A DNA stretch of 64,000 nucleotides. It comes from Congeria kusceri. Its lineage: Eukaryota > Mollusca > Bivalvia > Myida > Dreissenidae. The position numbers were made by a program, and so were the translations under genes. The stretch is from positions 50,290,081 to 50,354,080 of the forward strand of contig CM051034.1 in NCBI GenBank assembly GCA_027627225.1, given 5' to 3'. Positions within the stretch are counted from its first letter, which is position 1. Each line of letters starts with the position of its first letter. A model generated the notes under the pieces. The model had not been told where the DNA came from, searched no databases, and saw only the letters and a program-made list of their open reading frames with translations. Of the stretch, positions 11,701 through 26,700 are shown piece by piece.

Positions 11701-14700
11701 GTAGCTTGGATAATTTTTTGTATTTTCTGTTTGTTTTAAACTTTTATAATGTATCATATACAACTTATAAGAGATTTTGGATCTATTAATTTAACACATC
11801 ATTCTTTGTAAAACTAAATCACGTAAATACCATATTGTTATTTTGGTGAGTTTGGTCAGATTTGGGAATGATTTCTAGACATATACACAAACTTAAAGGA
11901 AGTGCAACATGAATATCATTACAAATTCATGCTTGCATACCTTGTATTCATAACAATTTAGAGTGAAATTATAACTATTTAATTATTATTTATTGGATGC
12001 AATATGTAATTAATAAGCAATAAGATTAGAACTTTTCCCAATTGTGTATATTTCCCATTGTGAATTTCCCAATCTAACCAAGTTACTTTTTCCCAAAAGG
12101 TCAGAAAACAGGCCTAACTGCTTGCTTAGAAGCAAATACAATAAGAAATAAAATATGTGCTTTCAGAAGATATTCGAAAATTTAATGACATGGACAAAAA
12201 AGGTCCCTCGAAGGATGCAACCAGAGCGATGCTTCTTCACATTATTCAAGACGTCCAGCAACCTGATAAATTTTCGTGTCTCGTAAATGAGCTGCAGAAT
12301 GCTGGTATACTGTATTTTTTACTTGCGTTTGGGTTAATTTTAATTAAAACTTAAGAAAATAAAAAAGACATATTGACGATAACAGATTAACAGAGATTCT
12401 GTAAACAGTATTACAGAAACATTTTCACGTAAGTAACAGTTGTTAGAATGTAAAATTTCTAAAACTAAATATCGATGATTGAGGATATAACTGTGTGATC
12501 ATCTTAACAATTCGATACGAAATACTTTAGTTTCACGCAATATGTTTAATGTATAAATTCTAATCCCTTTATAGTTATTTAAATCATAGTAAACTAGGAT
12601 GCACTGACCTCTACCAAGCCAGCTATGTCCCACCATATGTTGTGCAACTAATACGAGGGCTGTTTCATAAATTCGCAGAATTCTCTTATCAAAATGTTAT
12701 TTTTCTTTCAAATTGCAAGTTGTTTGATACATATCCTATAATATTATAAAATTGGGTATGGTTTTCTTCAATTCCTTGACGATTTGGTGGTATCTATAGC
12801 AACCACTATTTAGCGACTAGAAGCACGCCATTTTTTCATACATTGAAACACTCTCAAAGTGCTTTTTAAAAGTCCAAGTTTACAGACTTTTGGCATGAAA
12901 AGCTCCTGGTGTTAGTGTCACTTCTCAATGAAATTTTCTGAAAGATGAAGACATTATGGCGAACAGTTAACTCCAATCAGCATTTTATCGCCTTGACTTC
13001 AAAAAATCTGTTGACGTCGACGGACGTTTTTGAGTAACGTTCCGTTTGTAGAAATTGAGTTAGACTCAAACTATCTCCGGCAAAAACACTTCAACAAATG
13101 AAAAACTCGCATACATTACCAACATGTGAAAGACATTTATGTACAAATGTCAAGCGCGATTAATGGGGCGGTAGAAACTCAGTGTTTGATGACAAGTTGT
13201 CAGGTCATCCGCGATCTGCAGTGCCTGTTGGAAACGTAGACTTTCATTACATTGTAACATCAGAATTACGCAACAGGTGGAGGGAAATCATTTCATCCTT
13301 TAATGAGGATTGGTTTATGGTTACATTTGACAATGGCTAGGCCTAAATAATGTGTTTGGTCTCAGGTGGTGATTAAGAGAAAGCTAACAACACTCTTCAG
13401 TTTGACGACAGACGTTTAGGTGACGTTACCTTGACGTCGTCGTGCATCAAGAACTACACAGTACTCTTGTTCAGTGTTCCATGTAAACTTAACGGTTCCA
13501 TGTATCACTATACTTTTGTATCAGCGAGTCAGCCAAAAGTTTACATATCTGAAGATGTATTTTGTTTTTTGATAAATCGCATAAGGTTGAAAAAATAGAG
13601 CCATTCCCCGAATTTTTGAAACAGCCCTTGTATATCATTTCCAACCTTTCCAGAAAATTTCATGCAAATCCGCTCATAACTTTGAAACAATTCAACACCA
13701 GAAAAACATTATCTTCTTGGCGGAGATAATATTTTATATTTCCATGCTTGTTGTTGTTTGTTGCTGTTTTTGCAGAAAAATCTAAATCAACCCAACATGT
13801 ATATGGTTTACATATATATTGTGCCAGCGGGTTATAATTTTGTTTCAGGAAACTCAAAAGTTTTGAAAATTCTCAATGCGGAAAAATTTCCCACCACTCT
13901 TGAAAGCAGTTTAAAACAGGCTTTGAAGAAGGACATTCCGTACATTTGCAAGTACTTGGACGTGACCCAGATCCTGCCCAATCTTGTTCAAAGTAAACTT
14001 ATAAGTTTCCGAGAGGCTGGAGATATTACGATAACTAACCAGTCAACAAGTACATTTAATGCGGCTCTAGAGCTGATTCTGCTCGTGCCAAATAAAGATG
14101 AGTACTGGCTTCCAAAGTTTCTGCTGTGTTTGATCCAGTGTCAAGGCAACTACACACATATTGCAAAGAAGATCGACCCACAACTCACTGAAGGTAAAAT
14201 TTGAATGCATCTGTGATAGGTATTCAGTTTCAGTTTCATTCAGTGCTGGCTTTCAGAGCGCTTATCCATATGTCTGCATCCATAATCTTAACTTATCCGT
14301 ACCAACATGAATTGCAATACAGATGCAGTTTATCATGTATCGATATTCGACTATCGAATATTTAAAGTTTGTTCTTATTTCCAATTAGTTAATCGGAGTT
14401 ACAAAAATTTTAACATTTTAATAGATTATATGCGACACTTAATAACAGGTCAATTGGGAACAATTATCCACCGTTTATATTTACGGCATTATCCATGATT
14501 CTACAAATGTTACTCATTATTACCGAGTTATTATACTCAGAGAGTCTTTTATAAATTTTGCATGATTCGGTGGTTCCTGGACAATTACTATCTGCTACAA
14601 ATTAAGTTATGCATGATTTTGTGTCTGAAAGTATCTTGTTCAATTTGCTGAGTGAGATACCATTTCGTCCACATCTTCTTTAAATTGATTTTTGCCAGCT

Positions 14701-17700
14701 GCGCTTTTTGGAAACTGACTGTCGACACATGGAAATATTTCTACTTCAAAAAGATACCTATTTTGCATCCCACAATATTGCTGGCTGCATGGCAATATTA
14801 GTGTGTAATTAAAGTAAAATACCTGCATCTTCTGCTAATCCGCTGGAATCGAGTTCTTTGTCCTAGAAAGTTCTTGACATTTAACTACATTCTATTTCAG
14901 CTCTTCTTGAAAAAGAAAAATCCCACCCCGAATGGACAATGGAAGAATTCATTAACCAGCATCGAGGTGACTTGACATCGTTACGAACCATTGATTCCTG
15001 TCACCCAACAAAGCCAGAGAAAGGTATTATTGATAGTTGATATTTTGCACCTATCAATATTTTTCCTATGGGTGGGGTGGGGGGGGGGGGGGGGGGCAGG
15101 GAGAGCGGCAGGTATTTGACATTCCGATTTACGATTCAGATATAAATTTGGGGTCATTTAAACCCCGGCTTTTGCACACAACCTAAAAGCATCTCCCACT
15201 GTGGGGAATGATACAAAAGTGCTTGGCCCTAGGGGGATGAATTAGACCCTGAAAATAACATTAGTCAAATTCCCCCGGGTCAGCCTGCCGCCGCCTATAC
15301 CTTGGGGGGAAGGTATTGTTTTGTGCATTACTGATAGAATACAATAACCTTCATGGCATAAATGTTTAAAAGTATTAAGTTTTCTCTTAGCATAAGTAAA
15401 TATGAATTGTTTTCCAGATCTTAAAGGAGCAAATTATTACAGTAGATCGTGTTTTTAGTCATTTTATTTTTTTATGATATTACTACTTTATATGTTAAAT
15501 AATTGAATCATTTATACAAGCACCAATTACAAAACAACATTTCCAAAACTGTTTTGGAAATGTTGTTTTGTAGTTGGTGTTTAACATAAGCTTAATGCAA
15601 TTTTAAGGAAAATGGGATTATGCTAATATAAAAAAGCACCGTCTATTGACTGTGATTTTTTTAATTGCCATTCTTTAATTGCCATTTGAGTGTATATGCT
15701 TGTTGTGAAATTGGTTAACTGAAAAGATGTAGTTTACAGAATATATTTCTGAAAAGTTGTAATTTAGGAAACAGCTCTCAGTTTTGAGAATAGCTTTGTA
15801 AAAAGATGTAGTTGAGCGAAAAGCTTTCTGGAACTATGTAACTTAAAGAATAGTTTTAAGAAAAGATGTAGTTTTGAGAAAAGCTTTCCTAACAAAATGT
15901 AAATTAGACAATAGCTTCGTGTATGATGTAGTTTAGAGAATAGCTTTCTGAAAAGATGTAATTTAGAGAAAAGCTTTCTGAAAAGATACAGTTTTGAGAA
16001 TAGTTTTTTAAAAAGCTGTAGTTTACAGAATAGATATGTATATGATGTAGTTTAGAGTTTAGAGAATAACTTTCTGAAAAGATATAATTTAGAGAAAAGT
16101 TTTCTGAAAAATACATTTTGAGAATAGCTGTTTGAAAAAATGTAGTTTAGAGAATAGATTTGTGCATGAGGTAGTTTAGAGAATAGCTTTCTGAAAAGAT
16201 ACAGTTTTGAGATAAGCTTTTTGAAAAGATGTAGTTTAGAGAATAGCTTTTTGAAAAAGGTGTAGTTTTGAGAATAGCACTTCTTTCAGATGTAGTTTAG
16301 CGAATAGCTTTGTGTATGATGAAGTTTAGAGAGTAGCTTTCTGAAAACATGTAATTTATAGAAAATATCTCTAAAAAGATGTAATTTAGAGAAAATCTTT
16401 CTAAAAACATATAGTTTAGCGAACAGCTTTGTGTATGATGAAGTTTAGAGAGTTGCTTTCTGAAAACATGTAATTTATAGAAAATCTCTCTGAAAAGATG
16501 TAATTTAGAGAAAATCTTTCTAAAAACATATAGTTTAGCGAATAGCTTTGTGTATGATGAAGTTTAGAGAGTAGCTTTCAGAAAACATGTAATTTATAGA
16601 AAATCTCTCTAAAAAGATGTAGTTTAGAGAAAATCTTTCTGAAAACATATAGTTTAGTGAATAGCTTTCTGAAAATTGTGTAAACATATGCTTTATAAAA
16701 AAACAATTTCAGTTCAGAGGTCTATATCTAGCAGCTCTGCTTCGAATTCGTCTGATGTTTACAATGAACAAGAACCAAGATTAAACAAACTGATGACATA
16801 TGGTGAGCAAAGTTTTGAATGTAGGCTTTCCAATGTTTTCCTACTTTTTTTTTAACCGGTTCCTACTTTTTTGCAAAATCCTTGTACTATTTCTACTTTT
16901 TGAGTGTAATTAGTTTAGAGTATATTTATGACCGTTTTGTCCATTAATCTGTAAAATTCTGTAGCTGATGCTGCACTGGCAGTGTATTCATTTACATATA
17001 TTTAAGGGGAAAATAAGTTTACCTCAAAGTTTTTAATCAGTTTATCATCAGAAACTTAAGTGTACATGTAGAGCATTTGTGAGTATGGCACTTAAAATTA
17101 GGATGATTTTTCTGCAATTTTTTTTATTGACTTTAAAACATGCAGTTTTGTTAGTTTTATTAACACTATTCTTCCAACTTTTCTAATCCTTTAGAACAAA
17201 ATTTTCCTACTTTCTCCTACTTTTTCTTAACGGAATATACTCCTTTTTTAACCATGCTGGTAGGCCTGTGAATGAAAATATTACCTGCGTTAATGTGGAG
17301 GTTCTTCCTTCTTTATGCTGATAACCGACATTCATTCAAACGTCAAACTTCAAAATGACTGATATGTTCCTAAAATTGAAAATTTGGGCTATTAAGCTTT
17401 ATTTCCGTAGTGCCATCCTAAAGTTAAACATACCTTTATTAACCTCTTTCCCGATATTCTATTTATACCATCATTTTCTACCTTTTGTTTTGAAAATAAA
17501 TGAATATAGATAACATAGAATTTTGTCACAAATATCTTTTATGAATACCATTCAACTGTATGTGTTTGCTTTATTCTGCTGTGTTGAAATAAAACATAGT
17601 TTGATTATTGATTGAGGGTAGTTTCCATTATAAATAAATAATTTTACCATCTTTATACCTCACGTTTCAAATTCTACAGAAGAAGTCAAAGACGAGAGCT

Positions 17701-20700
17701 CATCCCACATAGATGATGGCGAGCCTAGGATGCACCATTTATCATGCAGTGAGTGTGTATGTTAAAGGGGCGTATTGATGGCTAGTACGGTATAATATTT
17801 TCAAAAGTAAAATTAGTTTTATAGAGTAATTGCATCGTCCGTCCGTCTGTCCATCTGTCGGTCTATCCGTCCGTCCGTCACGCTTCTTGTGCGGAGCATA
17901 ACTCCATTAGTATTAAAGGGATTCAAATGAAACTTCATATAATGATAGAGGACAATGGAATGAAGTGCAGAGTAAAAGGATCACAACTCTTTCTTCAACA
18001 TGTACAGAGTAATTGCCATTTGTTTAAGTTTCTTGTGCGTAGCATAACTCCATTAGTATTGAAGGTATTCAAATAAAACTTCATATAATGATAAGAGGAC
18101 AATGAGAGAAAGTGCAGAACATAAGGACCATAACTCTTTCTTCAATATTTACGGAGTAATTGCTCTTTGTTTAATTTTGTTGTGTGGAACATAACTCTAT
18201 TAGCATTGAAGGGATTCAAATGAAACATCATATAATGATAGATGACAATGAGAGAATGTGCAGAGCACAACTCTTTCTTCAACATGTACATGTACATGTA
18301 CAGAGTAATTGCCATTTGTTTAAGTTTCTTGTGCGTAGCATAACTCCATTAGTATTGAAGGTATTCAAATAAAACTTCATATAATGATAAGAGGACAATG
18401 AGAGAAAGTGCATAACATAAGGACCATAACTCTTTCTTCAATATTACGGAGTAATTGCTCTTTGTTTAATTTTGTTGTGTGGAGCATAACTCTATTAGCA
18501 TTGAAGGGATTCAAATGAAACATCATATAATGATAGATGACAATGAGAGAATGTGCAGAGCACAAGGACCACAACTCTTTCTTTAATATTAATAGAGTTA
18601 TTGCCCTTTGTTTTATTTCCTTATGTGAAGCATTAATTTTCTTGTGCGGTGCATAACTCCATTAGTATTGAAGGGATTGAAATGAAACTTCATATAAAGA
18701 TAGAGGGCCATGAGAGAAACTACAGAGCACAAGGATCATAACTCTTTCTTCAATATTTATGCCCATTGTATAATTTTCTTGTGTGGAGCATAACTCTTTT
18801 AATATTTAAAGGATTCAAATGAAACTTCATATAACGAAAGATGACAATAAGAGGAAGTGCACAGTACAAGGACCTCAACTCTTTCTTCAGTATTTACAGA
18901 GTTGTTGCCCTTTATTTTATTTTCTTGTTTAGAGAATAACTCCATTAATAATAAAGGGATTCAAATGAAACTTCATACAATGATAGAGCACAATGAGAGA
19001 AAGTGGAGAGAACAAGGAACGCAACTCTTTCTTCAATATTTATGGAGTTATTGCCCTTTGTTTTATTTTCTTGTGGGAAGCATTAATTGTACTGTGCGGA
19101 TCAAACTTCCATTAGTATTTAAGGGATTCAAATGAAACTTCATAGAATGGTATTGGACACTGAGAGGAAGTGCAGAGTACAAGGGCCGTAACTATTTCTT
19201 CAATATTAAGGAGTTATTGCCCTTTGCTTAATTTTCTTGTGCAGAGCATAACTCCGTTATAATTGAAGGGATTCAAATGAAACTTCAATAATGATAGAGA
19301 ACAATGAGAGGAAGTGCAGAGTACAAGGATCATAACTCTTTCTTCAATATTTGTAGAGTTATTGCCCTTCTTTTTTTGTGCAGAGCATAACTCCATTAGT
19401 ATTGAAGGGATTTTAAATAAAACCACATATATTGATAGAGGACGTTGAGAGGAAGTGCAGAGTAGAAGGACCATAACTCGGTAAGCTATTGGTATAGGGG
19501 ACCTCTCCTGCATCGTCCGTGTGCCGTCAACAATGGGGTTCGTTCTCATGCTGGAGGCTTCACTTTTTATCTAATCTTAACCAAACCTCCACAGTTTGTG
19601 TATGACCATAAAATCTCGGATTGGATTGTTATTGGGTCAGATCACACCAGTAACACTAGAGTTATTGCCCCTTTTTCATGCAAGAAAAGTGCAAAAATGC
19701 CTTTTTCCAATAGACTTTATTTTCTATCCAATCTTAACCAAGCATTCACAGTTTCATCAGACCTCAGCAGACGACAAAAATGGGCCAGATCGTGTTTCAA
19801 ACACCAGTTATTGCCTTTTGTTTATTGAAACATATGCAAAAATGTACCTTATTCAGGATAGAGACTTCATTTGCCATCCAATCTTCACCAATCTTGCACA
19901 GTTGGTCTTTTACCCTGAGACTACAGTTGAAGTCAAATATAAGCAAGATTGGACCAGAAACACTGGAGTTATTGCCCTTTGTAAAACAATATGCAAAAAT
20001 GGACACTATGCAGAATAGAGATTTAATTTTCATCCAATCTTCACCAATCTTGCACAGTTTGTCTATGAACGTAAGACTACAGATGAAGTCGAATATAAGC
20101 ATGATTGGGCCATAAACACCGGAGTTATTGCCCCTTGTGTTTGGAAACATCAACAAGTAATCAATGATTGACTTGCACATACGATATTTTATTCAATGTT
20201 GACTAAACTTACACAGTTTTCATATGACCATAAACATTGATTGATAAAATTTGATTTCCAACAGTTGCAAACCTTGCATGCAGTTATATGAACATGCAGC
20301 ATTGATAGCTTCGGAGCCTGCATTAACATCATTTATCATCCTTGGACAGAAAATAATCAAATCAATAGCAAAACTCGACCTAACAGCACAGCCATCACAA
20401 TTATCGCATTGCAACTAGTTCTCCAAAACTGTCTGCGAAAAAGATATCAACGTCTACTGTTTTGGCATTTTCCAGAATTGTAACTGACTTAATAAAAAAA
20501 AGGGTCAGGTAAGAATATCAAGAGAAATGATTGGAGAACCATAAGCAAAAACACAGCACATCCACTACTCAACTCGTACTGTTAGCCCATTGCACTAACC
20601 GATGTTTTAAATCAAATTGATCCTATCCCCATTTGCGTATTGTTCAGATACCTTAATTTTCAAACCTGTCACAACAGGATGGTCTTCATCTGTACCAGTT

Positions 20701-23700
20701 CTCAGATGAGCGCTTTGGGCCATCATGGCCCTCTTGTTAATAATTATCAAGTTATTGATCTTTGTTTTCTTTTGTGCAGATACTTATTACCTTATTATTG
20801 AAGAAATTTAAAGTAATGCTACATATACTGATTGATGACATTGAGAGGAAGAGTAGAGTACAAGGACCATAACTCTTTCTTCAATATTTATGGAGTTATT
20901 GCCCTTCAGTTAATTTCCTTGTGCAGAGCAAAACTCCATTAGTATTGAAGTGATTTAAAATAAAACCACATATATTGATAGAGGATGTTGCGAGGAAGTG
21001 CAGAGTACTAGGGCAATAACTCTTTGTATGAATCATCAATTTTGCCAACATGTAACTGACATTGTGTTGCCATCCTTTGACAAGCATATGCTTCGGGGGC
21101 ACACGTCACATCCTGTGACAAGCATTGTTTAAGAAATATTCATTAAATAATTGCTTATCATATATTTGTCGTTTTTTAGCTAGACTATTCACAGAATAGT
21201 TCGAGCTATACTACTCACCCGTTCGTCGGAGTTGGCGTAATGCTCTGGTTAAGGTTTGCGTGCACTATGTCCATATCTCTGTAACTACTACAGATATTCA
21301 ATTGAAACTTCACTTGTGTTTGGGGTCATTATGTGAGGTCACTGACCAAAACCCATAACTCTGACCTTCAATTTAGCAGAATTATGCCCCATTTTGTACT
21401 TAGAAAATCAGGTTTAAGTTTGCATGCAACAACTCCATATCTCTATATCTACTACAGATATTCAACTGAAACTTCACACATGCCGTCAGGGTCATTATAT
21501 AAGGTCACTGGCAAAGACCCATAACTGTTACCAGCATTGTAGCAGAATTATGCCCCTTTTTGTACTTAAAAATGTCAGGTTAAAGTTTGCGTGCAAGAGA
21601 AAATTCAGGTTAAGGTTTGCGTGCATCAAGTACATGATTATCTCTGTAATTTCTAAATCTATTTAATTGAAACTTCACACATGTGTTAAGGGTCATTTTG
21701 TGAGGTCACTGACCAAGACCCATAACTCTGTCCTGCAATTTAGCAGAATTATGCCCCTTTTGGTACTTAGAAAATCAGGTTAACGTTTGCGTGCAACAAC
21801 TCTATATCTCTATATCTACTACAGATATTCAATTGAAACTTCACACATGTCTTCAGGGTCATTATATAAGGTCACTTGCCAAGACCCATAACTATGACCA
21901 GCATTTTAGCAGAATTATGCCCCTTTTTGTACTAAGAAATTCAGGTTAAAGTTTCCGTGCAACAACTCCATATCTATATAACTCGGGAATGGATTAAGCT
22001 ATTGTTATGAAAGTCCATACAAAGATACCTTATAGCAAGGCCTCACTTGGGATTGCATATGCAGTATGTGGGGTCAAGGTCAAGGTCATTGTTACTAAAA
22101 ATAGAAAAACGGTTTCCGCTCAATAAGTTGAGAAACGCATTGAGATATTTTAATGAAACTTAATACATAGATACCTTATATTGAGACCTCGCTTTGGATT
22201 GCATATGGGATGAGTGGGGTCAAGGTCAACGTCACTGTTTCTAAAAATAGAAAAACGGTTTCCGCTCACTAACTTTAGAACGCATTGAGATATTTTAATG
22301 AAAGCTAATACATAAATACCTTATATCAAGGCCTCGCTTGGGATTGCATGTGGGGTGCTTGGGGTGAAGGTCATGGTTACAAAAAATAGAAAAAACGGTT
22401 TCCGCTCAATAACTTGAGAACGCATTGAGATATTTTAATGATACTTCACACATAGATACCTTACATCGAGACCTCGTTTGCGATTGCATATGGTTTGGGT
22501 GGGGTCAAGGTCACTGTTACTAAAATAGAAAAACGGTTTCCGCTCAATAACTTAAGAACGCATTGAAATATTTTAATGAAAGTTATTACATAAATACCTT
22601 ATATCAAGGCCTTGCTTGGGATTGCATGTGGGGTGCTTGGGGTGAAGGTCATGGTTACAAAAAATAGAAAAACGGTTTCCGCTCAATAACTTGAGAACGC
22701 ATTGAGATATTTTAATGATACTTCACACATAGATACCATATATCGAGACCTCGTTTGAGATTGCATATGGGTTGGGTGGGGTCAAGGTCACTGTTACTAA
22801 AATAGAAAAACGGTTTCCGCGCAATAACTTAAGAACGCATTGAAATATTTTAATGAAACTTAATACATAGATACCTTATATTGAGACCTCGCTTGGGATT
22901 GCATATGGGTGCGGCAAAGGTCACTGTTACTGAAATTAGTATAAGGTTTCTGCTCATTAACTTGAGAAAGCATTAAGATATTTTAATGAAACTTCATACA
23001 TAGATACCTTATTTTGAGACCTCGCTTTGGATTGCATATGGGGTGGGTGTGGTCAAGGTCACTGTTACTGAAAATATGAAAACGGTTTTCGCTGAAAATT
23101 TTTATTGTTTGTAGAGATAATGGCCCATAACTCGGACAAAGCGGTTGAATAGTCGAGCGCGTTGTCCTGAGACAGCTTTTGTTAAAAACAAACAATAAAG
23201 GAATTACTTTTTTAACTGTAAAAAGTGGTCAACGTGACACTTTTGCGGGCGCATGAAAACCAGTAGTAGTAGTAAAAGCAATAGGAATGCAAATGCACAT
23301 GAAGTACCGCTATGCGCATGTGTACAATTGATAACTGTATTGTAGCATGGGACGGTTTCATTGAAGTGCGCAATTTTGTAGGTGCAAGTGTAAGTGTAAG
23401 ATGTGGATATCAGTGTACTATTTTGACTTTAATGTGTTTGGATTATATCATGGAAAACTCAGCTATGTCTTGGAAAAATAATGGAATTTTGGTTTCAACA
23501 GTTTGTATAAACCCTGTTATATGTTAACAAGCTATTATTACTCGAACACATTAAACTTACACTCGTGAACTCAACACTAAATAATGTGAAGTTAGCATAA
23601 AAAGTTAGAATAAGATATTCTGTGAAGTGAGAAAATAAACATAGGTAACAAGTTTGTTCTGTGTTTGAAGTCTTCATTAGTGACGAGATTAACGTCGCAT

Positions 23701-26700
23701 TTGTGTCCTGTTTGTTACTCAATTGCTCCTAAAAAGCTAAGAATGTGTCATCAACTATTATTTATTATACCCCCACAAACGAAGTTTAGGGGTGGTATAT
23801 AGAGGTGAGCTTGTCGGTCTGGCGGTCTACCGGTCTGTCGGTCTGTTGGTTTTTTGTTTCAGGGTTATACTCTAGAAAGGCTTGACATATTCAAATAATT
23901 TTGGTACACATGAAATACAAGGCCATATTGTGGGGGTATATCCGTCACTCATGTGACAATTCTAGTTATTGACAGAGAAAAATAACATATTGCTTGATGT
24001 CGGCATTGACGTTAGCATCGGCGTTATTCACAATATTCCTACCAATGCCCCCACGCCCCATTTGGCCGCTAGCTTAAAGCTGGCCCCAAGGAATGAGCCA
24101 AATCTGTATTTGGATTGTTTCCACTTAAATGTGAGCTGTTTATGGAGTTATTCCCATGGAAACTTGTTATTGTGAATACCATATGCCAAACATTATTTGG
24201 GATTACATATGCAGTCAGTGAAATCAAGATCAAGCTATTATTGAATGGTCGCAGTGGTGTAATGCAAATGGCGTCCATAAGTTTAATTCCTGCTCGTGGA
24301 GTGTTTGAATGATTCTGAAAAAGACTCCGGTACTGGTTCTGGTACTGGTTCTACCCAGGAAATGAACTCGAACGGGTCTTAGTAAGCCTATGGCTTTCGA
24401 CACACTCAAGTTAAAATACATAGGTTTAATACTAATCCCCTTACATTTTTTATGCTCTAAATTTTGAACTTTATATTTTCAGATTCGGGGACTTTGTCTG
24501 TGAACAACTTGAGCCCCAACAAACCAGATGAGAGTGCCGAGTACTCGGCAACTGGTCGGGAGTCTGCCAAGAAGTCTTTGACGCAGGAAATATCATTCAC
24601 TTCATTACTTCTTAATGATGACAACACCAAACAACCCGGCTTCTCCATGGAAAGGCAAAATAAAGACGGGAAAGTTGACTACCAAAACTTGTTAGAGGGC
24701 ATGTCGTTTTTGTCGTCTGCAACGTCGGAAACTTCAAGTCTGTTTTCGGACGTGGACAATTTTAAGCAGGAAACAAAAACAGCATCTTCAAAACAATTTC
24801 CACCGTCAAAAGTAAGATTATTCCGCCTATACATGTAGATAAATTGTGAGTGTGTGTGAAAGGTAATTTCAATACATAATGACTTCAAAATCTATGTTGC
24901 AAAATTGTTTATTGCAATCGGATCCTTCGGGTTCAGGGATTTTTTGCATGGGTTCTATGTTTCAGTAATAATAAATTACTTTAAGCAAACTTCATGGTTA
25001 GGAGACTCACCGGACCATCTCATTTGGAGGTGTTAAGAAAATGTCCGGTGATGACTTACCAGTGGTCCGGTGGAGTAAAAATGTTTTAAACAGTAAGCAG
25101 ACTTCCACTTTTGTATTATTTTCTCCTTTAACAGTACTTTTCAGAAATCTTGGAATGTCATTACCAGGAGGAATGATAAAAAAACACTTGGTCCAAGTTT
25201 CGTTAAATGATTTACAAAACTAAAGGCTGAAGGATATCTTTCAAACAAATTGAGTTTCATTTATAATTAATGACAAATTATATACGGAATGCCAGGAAAA
25301 AGAAATTGTACTTAGACAAGTGACAATTGTTTGCGGACAAGTGTATTTATGCAATGAACTTGTCCATGAACAAGTAAATAATTGTGGTATTTCCACACCC
25401 CTGGTGTTGAAATCAAGCAAAGTTTATTCAGTGGGGATTTATTTCGTCAATAAGATAAAATAGCATGACCTGTTTGTCTTTCAGGAAAACAACACTACCA
25501 CTGGAGAGAGGACAGACAAGACAAGTCCTTCCGGTGCGTCCTCAAAACCAGAGGTGTGTTTGTTCGGACTCAAGTTTTCTCAATACTTGCCATCCCTTTT
25601 GAAGCCCATATATTATATAAAACATTTGCTAAATAGTGCTCTTTCATGTAAGGCATTAAAATAATTTAATGGTGATTCCAGCCAGTTCAAAACGTTGTAT
25701 TCTAAAAAAGATATATAACGTGACGTCATCACCAACGTAACGCAAGTGCTCATCACCCAAAGACAACACTCAAAATTGCATGCTAAAACGTTATTATCAG
25801 TAACACTGCTATAAATAAAGCAATCGTTAAATTAAATGGTTGTGCAATCAATTTTATTATATGTGTACAGCCGAACTTCGTTATCTTGAAGTGGAATTCC
25901 GATTATGTCAAAGTGGAAAATAATTCCCGGCTTCTTCTTTGTATAAAATAAATATGGTTACCTCAAATGTTAAACAGGAATTTTCGGGTATGTTGAGGTG
26001 ATTTCCTATCCATAGAGTATTTTAGTACTTATTTCTATGTGTTTTTCTCGAAGTGTTTATTTTTTGGCAAAACGTATCCAGTCACTATACAAGTTTGATC
26101 AACATTGCAAACATCTTATCGCTTCACTTTAAAATTCAAATTAAAAAGCTGATGGGCACAGGACCCATTTTGAAGGCTGTGTAAAAAACAGATTTAAAAA
26201 AGCGAAAATTCACAATCTGCGGGGTACTTGATCCATTCCCAGAGCTGTGAAAACAAAGATTTCTCAATGCAAACAAATTGAAAAAAATAAAAAATTCCCA
26301 ATCAAAGCAGTGAAATTATAATCGCTTGAACCATACATCTTTTATAGAAGGATCTAACGGAATACCAGCTGCTTACCAGAAAGGCTAAAACATCTTGTGA
26401 CGTGGAGGAGAAGCAATCGGACAAGTGCCTGCAGCTCATAAACCTTAGCGATTCTTCTAGCAGCCCCGCCATGAAGGCAGTCCACGAAAAGACAAAGGAT
26501 GTCTATGACAGAGAAAGTCCAGAGGTGTCGAACATTACAGGTTTGTTTTGTTGCTTTGCTTAGAAAATACAGAAACAAATGGATGAAAGTTTTCAATATT
26601 ATAACTGATTTCAGTATTTTGGAAAGTTTTTATCCAGCATAAAATATACCAAAAACTAAGGGTTCAGTATTTTGAAAACATGAAATCAGAATTTTCATTT

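Noticed and set aside
12651..13632. Possible functional transposase gene
   Set aside because: Terminal repeats are clear, but the interior is short and has many stops in all frames; only fragments of transposase-like sequence remain.
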